26,500 bases of DNA from an uncultured Clostridia bacterium (lineage in GTDB: Bacteria; Bacillota; Clostridia; Oscillospirales; CAG-272), in the NCBI GenBank assembly GCA_945949385.1, contig CAMFEL010000009.1, forward strand, positions 1 through 26,500, written 5' to 3'. Both the position numbers and the translations under genes were made by a program. Of this stretch, positions 1 through 6,666 are shown in pieces. The notes below the pieces were generated by a model that was not told the origin of the DNA, did no database searches, and saw nothing but the letters and a program-made list of their open reading frames with translations. How positions within the stretch are numbered: the stretch's first letter is position 1; every line of letters starts with the position of its first letter.

Positions 1-602
1 GTAGCCCCCAGTGACTGTATTACAGAGGCGGCGCAAAGTCCGCATACTGAGCCCCAGCGTTCACCCTCCCACAGGGCAATGGCGGCGGTCAGGGACAGCA
101 TCATGTCGGGTACCGCGCCGAAAGGGGCGAATTTGTTGAAATATGTGGTTTGCAAAAGGGCAGTTACTATAATCAGCGCGGCGCATATGACTCCGCGCAG
201 TACATCGTCCGAGTTCAGAGAAATACCCATTCTCAGCATATGCAGTCTGTCGCGCAGCTCACCGCGCACCGCCTCTGCAAGAGTCAGCTTTTCCCGCTTT
301 GCTCCGCTTTTGCCTCGCTCTCTTTGCGATATAGGCGGATTAGTTCCGCTTTTTCCGTCGTAGCCGGGAGCGCTTTGGCCGCCGCCCGCACCGTCTGTAT
401 TCCCTGCTGCGGGACGGACTTCGCGCCGCTTCCTTACGGGGGGAGCGCCGCTTTTCAGAGAGCGGTAGCGCCCGGCGCCCTCTCTCAGGCTTTTTTCGGC
501 TTCGGGAGTAATGAATTTCTGCGTTCTTTCCGGCTCCGGCTCCTGCCAGCGGAAACGCTTTTCATTACCCTTGCCGTCTTTGTTATTCTGTGTAGGATTC
601 AT
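1..602 (-). CDS. mreD: MreD-like rod-shape protein, 3' part missing (partial)
   Basis: Reading the minus strand from an ATG at 602 gives a frame that stays open to the window edge, about 200 codons. The start overlaps the mreC end by 20 bases in another frame, and mreB-mreC-mreD is the classic order. The last ~65 visible residues are hydrophobic: a first membrane segment near residues 135-155, then a motif like FAPFGAVPDMMLSL and AIALWEGERWGS, which resembles the start of MreD (a multi-pass membrane protein of the elongation complex). Before this lie ~130 residues rich in Lys, Arg, Pro, Gly and Ser with no hydrophobic segment, which most MreD proteins lack. No strong ribosome binding site is seen before 602; an internal ATG at 239 (residue 122) would give a normal-length protein. 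The MreD call rests on context plus the hydrophobic part. Confidence 0.8.
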   Translation of the reverse strand, partial: MNPTQNNKDGKGNEKRFRWQEPEPERTQKFITPEAEKSLREGAGRYRSLKSGAPPVRKRREVRPAAGNTDGAGGGQSAPGYDGKSGTNPPISQRERGKSGAKREKLTLAEAVRGELRDRLHMLRMGISLNSDDVLRGVICAALIIVTALLQTTYFNKFAPFGAVPDMMLSLTAAIALWEGERWGSVCGLCAASVIQSLGA

Positions 603-1425
603 AATCTGTAATTATCATCAGCCGCTTGATTTCGCCGCTTATGTCGGCGGCGGGACGCACCGTAACATCCAGCGCGCGGTTTTCGGCGTTCTTTTCCACG
701 CTTTCCACATAGCCTATGACAAGTCCGCGGGGATAAACGCTTCCGTAGCCGCTGGACACAATGCGGTCTCCTACCTTTATATCAGCCTCGGCGGACATAT
801 ATGACAGCTTGCACAGACCGTCACGTGAAAGGGTGTAATCGCCTTCCACCACGCCCTGCTCTCCGCTGCGCTCCACATAAGCGCCGACGGAGGAGCCTGA
901 ATACAGCAGGGTCACCGCTTTTGACCAGTCGGTGCCTACCTCCGTAATATGTCCAACGATACCCTCCGGGGTAATGACGGGCATATCTTTTTCAATGCCC
1001 TGCGCCGTGCCCTTGTCAAGAATATATACGGTTATATAGTTGTCGCTTTCATGACCGGTGACGACCGCGTCCTGAAGCTTGTAGTCCTGATGTTCCCGCT
1101 TCAGTTCCAGAAAATCGAACAGCCACTGATTCATCTGCTCCGTTTCCTCTGCGGCGCTTATCTGATTCTGAAGCTCGTTTATGCGGCTGCGCAGCTCGGC
1201 GTTTTCCTCCGATATGCGGTCAAACTCGGTAAAATAGGACACAAAGCCCTCAAAGGCGTCGGAAACGTAGCTGAACAGCTTCTGTACCGGTGTAAGCACG
1301 GTGTTGAGACCGTTTTTCAGCGTGCCGCCCAGCCCCATGGCTCCGAAAACCGAGGGGACTATAACGGCTATCAGCATCAGGATAACGATGACCGTGAAAA
1401 ATCTTGACCTGAAAAAGTCCTTCAC
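583..1425 (-). CDS. mreC: MreC, rod-shape determining protein
   Basis: The 280-residue product fits MreC, the bitopic membrane protein that forms filaments outside the membrane and links MreB to peptidoglycan synthases. Residues ~8-30 form one membrane anchor (FFTVIVILMLIAVIVPSVF). Residues ~70-105 form a coiled coil (ENAELRSRINELQNQISAAEE), and the rest is the paired beta-barrel domain, with VILDKGTAQGI-like and GIVGHITEVG motifs typical of the family. The start is GTG, preceded by AGGAG about 10 bases upstream. It lies 70 bases downstream of mreB and overlaps mreD, so it is certainly in the same operon. Length is normal. Confidence 0.97.
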   Translation of the reverse strand: MKDFFRSRFFTVIVILMLIAVIVPSVFGAMGLGGTLKNGLNTVLTPVQKLFSYVSDAFEGFVSYFTEFDRISEENAELRSRINELQNQISAAEETEQMNQWLFDFLELKREHQDYKLQDAVVTGHESDNYITVYILDKGTAQGIEKDMPVITPEGIVGHITEVGTDWSKAVTLLYSGSSVGAYVERSGEQGVVEGDYTLSRDGLCKLSYMSAEADIKVGDRIVSSGYGSVYPRGLVIGYVESVEKNAENRALDVTVRPAADISGEIKRLMIITDYESYTE

Positions 1426-1495
1426 CCTGTTTCACTCCTTTTTTCGTGGAATACGCGGCATACCGCGCCGAAAAATGCGGATCTATGCTGTACTG

Positions 1496-2509
1496 TCAGC
1501 GCGAGCCGCGGTTTCTGTAACGTACCGCGTCGGAATCGCCGCTTCCCTCGATAACATGACCGATGCCTACCGCAACTGCGTCAAGAGGCGATTTTGCAAT
1601 AGTTGCCCTGATGCCAGTAACATGAGTTACCAGAGCGTCGAGACCGCCAAGCAGGGCGCCGCCGCCCGACAGCATGATTCCGTTGTCGTATATGTCGCTG
1701 GAAAGCTCGGGGGGAGTGTTCTCCAGCGTAGTTCTTATAGCTTCGATAATATGGACGACCTGCTCGTGCATAGCCTCCCGTATTTCGGCGGAGCTTACGG
1801 TAATAATGGCGGGCAGCCCGTTCAGAAGGTTTCTGCCGCGTATTTCCATAACGCCGCGGTCTACTCCGGGATGTACGCTGCCTATTTTCTTTTTCAGTAT
1901 TTCGGCGGTAACTTCGCCGATCAGTATGTTGTATTTTTTCTTGATGTAGCTGACTATCGCATCGTCAAGCTCGTCTCCCGCAATACGCAAAGAGGTAGAC
2001 AGAACGATGCCGCCCAGAGAGGTGACCGCCACCTCGGTGGTGCCGCCGCCGATGTCCACTATCATGCTGCCGCGGGCGTCCTCAACTCTAAGCCCGCTGC
2101 CGATAGCCGCCGCAATAGGCTCCTCAATAAGCGCCACCGACTGCGCTCCCGCCTCAAGAGTAACATCCTCAACGGCGCGTTTTTCCACCTCGGTGACGCC
2201 GTAGGGAACGCATACAATTACCTTGGGACGGCTGAAGACGGTGCTGCCTGAGGCTTTTTTGAAAAAGTCGCGCAGCATTGCGGAGGTAAAGTCAAATTCG
2301 GCAATAACTCCGTCCTGAAGAGGGCGCATGGCTACAATGGAGCCGGGGGTCTTGCCAAGCATAAGCTTTGCGTCGTTGCCCACCGCCATAACCTTTTTGC
2401 TTCGCTGTTCCACCGCCACCACAGAGGGCTCGCGCAGCACTATTCCCTTGCCGCGGACATAAACTATGGTATTTGCCGTTCCCAAATCTATTCCTATATA
2501 TTTGCTCAT
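1496..2509 (-). CDS. mreB: MreB, actin-like rod-shape protein
   Basis: The 337-residue protein is a member of the MreB/Mbl actin-like ATPases that polymerise under the membrane and direct lateral wall synthesis. Visible signatures are phosphate-1 GIDLGTANT (residues 5-13), VPYGVTEVEKRAVED near 101-115, phosphate-2 DIGGGTTEV (152-160) and the adenosine loop LSGGGALLGGL near residue 283. The usual family length is 330-345 residues. The ATG at 2509 has a good purine-rich site (AGGAAGGA) about 9 bases upstream. It sits between maf and mreC, the arrangement known from Bacillus (maf-radC-mreBCD), here without radC. A second MreB paralogue (Mbl) cannot be excluded from sequence alone, but coupling to mreC favours MreB. 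Confidence 0.98.
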   Translation of the reverse strand: MSKYIGIDLGTANTIVYVRGKGIVLREPSVVAVEQRSKKVMAVGNDAKLMLGKTPGSIVAMRPLQDGVIAEFDFTSAMLRDFFKKASGSTVFSRPKVIVCVPYGVTEVEKRAVEDVTLEAGAQSVALIEEPIAAAIGSGLRVEDARGSMIVDIGGGTTEVAVTSLGGIVLSTSLRIAGDELDDAIVSYIKKKYNILIGEVTAEILKKKIGSVHPGVDRGVMEIRGRNLLNGLPAIITVSSAEIREAMHEQVVHIIEAIRTTLENTPPELSSDIYDNGIMLSGGGALLGGLDALVTHVTGIRATIAKSPLDAVAVGIGHVIEGSGDSDAVRYRNRGSR

Positions 2510-2538
2510 AAACAGATGTCCTTCCTGTATTTTGCTAT

Positions 2539-3129
2539 TTACTCAGCGGTGCTATGGCTGAAAGGAAGAATGCCGAACTCTTCTCTCAGCGCCTTTGACA
2601 CGCTGCACAAAGGCAGTCCCATGACGGTGTAGTAATCGCCGCTTATGGACTCCACGAACATTCCACCTGCGTCCTGTATGCCGTAGGCACCCGCCTTGTC
2701 CAGAGGGGAGCCGGTGTCAAGATAGCCCGAAAGCTCTTCTTCCGTAATACGGCGCATACTTACCTCGCATTTTTCACAGCCTCGCACCGCTTTTTCTCTG
2801 TCGCAAAGTATCCAGCCGGTGATGACCAGGTGCGTTTTCCCGGAAAGCTTTTCAAGCATTTTTCTTGCCGCCTCCCGATCACCGGGCTTTCCCAGTATTT
2901 CACCCTCAAGGCACACCACCGTGTCGGCGCACAGTATAACGCCGTCCTCGGTTTCAAGCGCCGCCCGGGTCTTGCGGCGGGCGTTTTCCGCCACAAGCTT
3001 CTCCGGAGAAAGTCCCTTTGACACTTCTTCTGCCTTGGGGGAAACCCAGCGGAAATCGTACCCGGCACTTGCCAGTATCGCCCGTCTGCGGGGAGAGCCG
3101 TAGGCAAGTATCAGCTTTTTATCGGTCAT
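2539..3129 (-). CDS. maf: Maf family nucleotide pyrophosphatase
   Basis: The 196-residue protein belongs to the Maf/HAM1-like house-cleaning pyrophosphatases that hydrolyse non-canonical nucleoside triphosphates (dTTP/UTP and modified forms) and influence septum formation. Family motifs are present in order: GSPRR at residues 11-15, ADTVV near residue 70, KAGAYGIQ near 145-152 and YYTVMGLPL near 165-173. The gene is 29 bases upstream of mreB, and co-occurrence of maf with mreBCD is well known. Its presence next to dut puts two nucleotide-pool sanitation enzymes side by side. Substrate preference (YhdE-type or YceF-type) cannot be read with certainty. Confidence 0.96.
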   Translation of the reverse strand: MTDKKLILAYGSPRRRAILASAGYDFRWVSPKAEEVSKGLSPEKLVAENARRKTRAALETEDGVILCADTVVCLEGEILGKPGDREAARKMLEKLSGKTHLVITGWILCDREKAVRGCEKCEVSMRRITEEELSGYLDTGSPLDKAGAYGIQDAGGMFVESISGDYYTVMGLPLCSVSKALREEFGILPFSHSTAE

Positions 3130-3190
3130 AATATGCCGTTCCTTTCGCCGTTTTCATCCTGCGGATCTGCAATGATACCGCAGTCCGCGC

Positions 3191-3631
3191 TTATTTCGTC
3201 CCCGTAGAGCCTATGCCGCCGCGGTCGGGGTTCCCCAGAGTTTCGCACTCCTGAAATTCAAGGGGCGGCTGATGCTTTGCAATGCGGAACTGGCATATTC
3301 GCTCGCCCTTTGCAATGTGGGTATCCCGCAGGGCGTATGCGGGCATATACCACTGATCGCCGTCGCCGCAGTAGCTTTCGTCGACCACGCCCATATGATT
3401 TGTCTGTATTATCCCGAAATTCTTGTAGGTGGAGGAGCGGGGAACTATATGCGCCTCATACCCCTCGGGCAGCGCTACTGCTATACCCAGAGGAATGAGC
3501 CTGAATTCTCCCGCCTGCATATCCGTATCCTGGGCGCATCTGAGATCGATCCAGTCGCTTTTTCCGTCAATGTAGCAAAGACGGGGCATATCGGGCACAA
3601 GATATTTGATTTTCAGTTTTTTCTTTTCCAT
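3191..3631 (-). CDS. dut: dUTP diphosphatase (dUTPase)
   Basis: The 146-residue protein is a trimeric dUTPase, which converts dUTP to dUMP and pyrophosphate and so keeps uracil out of DNA. The conserved motifs are visible: IDLR near residues 28-31 (motif 1), PRSSTYKNFGI near 64-74 (motif 2), GVVDESYCGD near 81-90 (motif 3), RICQFRI near 111-117 (motif 4), and the glycine-rich C-terminal arm RGGIGSTG (motif 5). Length is normal. AGGA stands 8 bases before the ATG. It follows the U32 gene in the same direction; if the U32 frameshift is corrected, a 49-base gap separates them, otherwise the two overlap. Confidence 0.96.
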   Translation of the reverse strand: MEKKKLKIKYLVPDMPRLCYIDGKSDWIDLRCAQDTDMQAGEFRLIPLGIAVALPEGYEAHIVPRSSTYKNFGIIQTNHMGVVDESYCGDGDQWYMPAYALRDTHIAKGERICQFRIAKHQPPLEFQECETLGNPDRGGIGSTGTK

Positions 3632-5736
3632 ATATATGATCCTGCCTTTCGCAGTTTTTCTCCCGTTTTAACAGGCCGTATCAGAGCATTCGGCGGATAT
3701 TTCCGCTTTCCGGCGGTGTCCCGTTTTTGTAGGCTTCGATTATCTCCTCGCACCTGTCGCGGCTTTCGTCCGTAAATATAAAATGCATAACGGAAACTCC
3801 CGCGCTCTCGCATCCTGTCAGCCATATATACGGGCACGCTGTTGTACAGAATATTGGTGCAGTCGGACATACCGTACAGGGGGAATACCGTGCCCCGACG
3901 GTCCGTAAGGCTTCCCGTACAGAGTGCGCCGCTTTTCTTCGTCATACCGGGCACCGACAGCCCGCAGCCGCCGCACCTGCAGTTTTCCCCGCCGTCCGAC
4001 AAAACGCAGCGCACGCACAGCATAAGAGGAAGTCTGCCGTATACCACCGCGCCGATGGGGCGGGAGCAGGATATATCCCTGATTTTTGCAAGCCTTACTT
4101 CGGGGGAGAGTGTAACATATTCTCCGAGAGACGCGCAGTACTCCGCCGCCTCGGAATTGAAAATATTCATTCGCACGGAAGCTGCCGCCAAGTATCCGCG
4201 CCGCACCGCTTCCTCAAGCTGACCCGCCGTGTGACACAGCAGGGTTTTGCCGTAAAGAGCCTTGTCGCAAAAAACATCTTCCGCACATCCGTCGGGCATA
4301 TAGGGCGGAAGAGAAATATCAAAGCTGTCGCCTCCTTGCGTGCCGTAGGGAATGAATATTTTGTCAAAAAAGTCCCAGGCGTCCTCCGGTATCTGCTCGG
4401 GACGTAGAAACTCAGCCGTATATACGGTTTTTGCCGCCGCTTTATTTTTGCCTTTGCAAAGATTTGGAATTTGCGGCGCTTTTCTATTAGTCTCAAGCAA
4501 GGCATCAACGGCGCGCCGCCTCAGCCTGTTAAGCTCCGACAGAGTGAGAGGGGAGATGCCGTCCGTTTCGTAGTAAAAATCCGCAAGGTAAAACGGAGTG
4601 TTTCCCAGCCTTCCCGCGTTTTTCTCCGCGCCCTCACGGCTCAGGGGCGCAACCGATGATGCGTCAAGAATGCCGTCTCCTCTCGCTTCTGCCCTTTTCG
4701 TGGGCGACTCTGCTTCAAACACCGCCGCCTCGCCGTCTTTTACGGTAAGGCGTACCTTAAGCGGCACCTTTCGGGAAAGACCGGGAAACTTTGTTTTGTC
4801 CATTTCCAGAAAATCCTCGTAGGTGCGCACCCCGCGCATATCGGTGCCGTTTTTTTCAAAATATCCTGCCGTAAATCCGCCGCGGCTGAAGATCTTCCGC
4901 AAAGCCTCCGTTTCCTCGGGCAGGGCGTCGCGCGCCTCGTCTATAAGACGGCGGTAAATCTTCGTCACCCCGTAAACATATTCCGCAGGCTTCTGCCGCC
5001 CCTCGATTTTCAGGGAAGCGACTCCGCTTTCCAGAATGTCCGTAATATGCCCCGCAAGGCACATATCCCGAAGACTTACGGGATATGTTTTACCGGCTTT
5101 GCCGCTGCTCTTTCTGCCGCCGCCGAGAGAATAAGGCTGACGGCAGGGCTGTGCGCATTCGCCGCGGTTTCCGCTTCGGGCACCCATAACCGCGCTGAAA
5201 AGACACTGCCCCGAAAACGATACGCAATGCGCCCCGTGGATAAACATTTCCGTTTCAATGGGGGAGCGGCTGCAAAGCTGCTTCAGAGCCGCGGCATCAA
5301 TTTCCCTGTGACACACCATACGGGAAAAACCGGCTCTGTTAAGCGCCTCGGCGTCATATACGCTGTGACCGGAAAGCTGAGTACTTGCGTGGATCTCAAA
5401 ATCGGGTATATATTTTTTTATAAGCGCGGCAAGCCCCATATCCGCAATTATCAAAGCGTCCGCGCCGTCTCCGTACAGAGTCGCGGCAAGGCGGAGAGCA
5501 TCCTGTAGCTCCCCGTCGAAAAGGCGGGTATTCAGAGTGATATAGGTCTTTACCCCGTAGGCTCGGGCAAGCTTTATAGCCTCTCCGATTTCCCCCGCGC
5601 CGAAATTCTCCGCTCTCATGCGGGCGTTAAAGGCGTCGGCGCCGAAATAAACGGCATCCGCACCCGCCTCTATTGCCGCCTCCAGTGCGGCTCTGCTCCC
5701 CGCCGGGGCAAGCAGCTCAGGTTTTTTCGTTTTCAC
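3613..5736 (-). CDS. Peptidase U32 family protein (RlhA/YhbU-like), probable 3' frameshift
   Basis: This is a U32-family protein; members are collagenase-like proteases or iron-sulfur enzymes in RNA modification (RlhA makes 5-hydroxycytidine in 23S rRNA). The N-terminal half starts PELLAPAG and has the U32 barrel (EAGADAVYFGA), the HGAHCVSFSGQC motif and the CAQPC pair, giving four probable cluster cysteines. The C-terminal half ends with a YGRLPLMLCVRC and FPLYGMSDCTNILYNS pattern usual for long clostridial members. After ADRMRE (about residue 643) the frame turns into a basic, unfamily-like tail. In the neighbouring frame from 3806 the sequence reads SAGVSVMHFIFTDESRDR and stops at 3681, which is the expected family ending. 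So the natural gene is probably 3681-5736 with a one- or two-base indel near 3804-3812. Start is GTG at 5736. Confidence 0.88.
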   Translation of the reverse strand: MKTKKPELLAPAGSRAALEAAIEAGADAVYFGADAFNARMRAENFGAGEIGEAIKLARAYGVKTYITLNTRLFDGELQDALRLAATLYGDGADALIIADMGLAALIKKYIPDFEIHASTQLSGHSVYDAEALNRAGFSRMVCHREIDAAALKQLCSRSPIETEMFIHGAHCVSFSGQCLFSAVMGARSGNRGECAQPCRQPYSLGGGRKSSGKAGKTYPVSLRDMCLAGHITDILESGVASLKIEGRQKPAEYVYGVTKIYRRLIDEARDALPEETEALRKIFSRGGFTAGYFEKNGTDMRGVRTYEDFLEMDKTKFPGLSRKVPLKVRLTVKDGEAAVFEAESPTKRAEARGDGILDASSVAPLSREGAEKNAGRLGNTPFYLADFYYETDGISPLTLSELNRLRRRAVDALLETNRKAPQIPNLCKGKNKAAAKTVYTAEFLRPEQIPEDAWDFFDKIFIPYGTQGGDSFDISLPPYMPDGCAEDVFCDKALYGKTLLCHTAGQLEEAVRRGYLAAASVRMNIFNSEAAEYCASLGEYVTLSPEVRLAKIRDISCSRPIGAVVYGRLPLMLCVRCVLSDGGENCRCGGCGLSVPGMTKKSGALCTGSLTDRRGTVFPLYGMSDCTNILYNSVPVYMADRMRERGSFRYAFYIYGRKPRQVRGDNRSLQKRDTAGKRKYPPNALIRPVKTGEKLRKAGSYIWKRKN

Positions 5737-5796
5737 TTTTGCCCCGACTCCGTTTCATCAGAATAATTCGGCGCCCCTGCCGCCGTGTCTGCCGTT

Positions 5797-6441
5797 TCAG
5801 ATATTATTTTTGCGAAGCAGACTTTCTATCTGGCGCAGCTTGTCCTCTTTTTCGCCGCTGCTGCTGACGCCACCGGTTTTTTCTGCTTCTGCCGTTTCTG
5901 CATTTTCGGAGACTGCGTTTGCCGCCGTCTCTTCTTTCTTTCTGCCCAGAAGCTCCGCTATCTGCTTCAGGCTTTCCCTGCGTCCCGTATCTCCTGTGCT
6001 CACAGCATCCGCCGTTTCGTCGGCGCTGTCATCCGCGCTGTCGTCAATTGAAAGCTGAGTGAGACCTGCGTCCTCGACCCCCTCGGTCTCCCGGGCATCT
6101 TCCTCTGCTTCAAGAGCCGACTTTGCGGCGTCCTTTCCGCTCAGCATAGCGCTTTTCAGCTTTATATTTTCCTCTCTCATTCGACGCAGATTGGCGTCGT
6201 AAAGAGCGATCTGCGCTTCAAGATTGCGCACGCGCTTTTCCGACTTTGCCTTTTCGCTGCTCAGATCCAAAGCTACGAGGATAGCGGCGTCGAGCTTTGA
6301 ACAGCGTTTGTTCTGAATTGTGATATCGGTGATCTGCGTGTCCAGACGGGATACCAGCTTCTGGACGAAATCCTCCCTTTCGTCGGAAAGAATAGACATC
6401 TCCACTCCTGCGATAGTCACATCGTACTTTTTCTTGTCCAT
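5797..6441 (-). CDS. zapA: ZapA-like cell division protein with long C-terminal extension
   Basis: Residues 1-95 match ZapA, the small FtsZ-binding protein that bundles protofilaments and stabilises the Z ring: a beta hairpin YDVTIAGVEMSILSDE, then helices with a SRLDTQITDI-like and AAILVALDLSSEK region. A coiled coil follows (residues ~60-120). The remaining ~95 residues are acidic, low-complexity (Glu, Ala, Thr, Ser) with a final amphipathic helix DKLRQIESLLRKN. Typical ZapA is about 90-130 residues; this one is 214, a lengthening seen in other Clostridia. The start is supported by AAGGAGA 6 bases upstream. It is first in the seven-gene minus-strand cluster, 60 bases before the U32 gene. 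Confidence 0.9.
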   Translation of the reverse strand: MDKKKYDVTIAGVEMSILSDEREDFVQKLVSRLDTQITDITIQNKRCSKLDAAILVALDLSSEKAKSEKRVRNLEAQIALYDANLRRMREENIKLKSAMLSGKDAAKSALEAEEDARETEGVEDAGLTQLSIDDSADDSADETADAVSTGDTGRRESLKQIAELLGRKKEETAANAVSENAETAEAEKTGGVSSSGEKEDKLRQIESLLRKNNI

Positions 6442-6467
6442 GGCCCTCTCCTTATAAAAATTCAGTA

Positions 6468-6495
6468 TTGAAATTCGGGAATAATATGTTATAAT
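6468..6495 (+). promoter_or_regulatory. Candidate sigma-A promoter for the GH2 gene
   Basis: On the plus strand TTGAAA (6468-6473) is followed after 16 bases by TATAAT (6490-6495). Transcription would begin near 6502 and give a leader of roughly 165 bases before the GH2 start. It lies inside the predicted zapA leader, so the two divergent transcripts would overlap at their 5' ends. Confidence 0.55.
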
Positions 6496-6533
6496 ACAAG
6501 AAATACTTTCCCTATTATATAACTATTCATTTT

Positions 6534-6562
6534 ATTATAATATATCGCGAGCGGAAATTGAA
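6534..6562 (-). promoter_or_regulatory. Candidate sigma-A promoter for the zapA-mreD cluster
   Basis: On the minus strand a weak -35 TTCAAT (6557-6562) is separated by 17 bases from a perfect -10 TATAAT (6534-6539). The start of transcription would be near 6527, about 85 bases before the zapA ATG. The -35 match is only 3 of 6, so this is tentative. A 9-bp inverted repeat surrounds it (see findings). Confidence 0.45.
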
Positions 6563-6666
6563 TAGTTTTTGCGAATTTTTATTAAATTTAAGGTAAAAAT
6601 GTGCGCTTTTTTACTCTGTCGGCAAAGAAACGCGCAAACACCCATAAAAAGAAAGGCAGAAAAAAT

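Noticed and set aside
1301..2251. A 316-codon open frame opposite mreC and mreB
   Set aside because: It overlaps well-conserved genes on the other strand, has no ribosome site and shows no recognisable domain.
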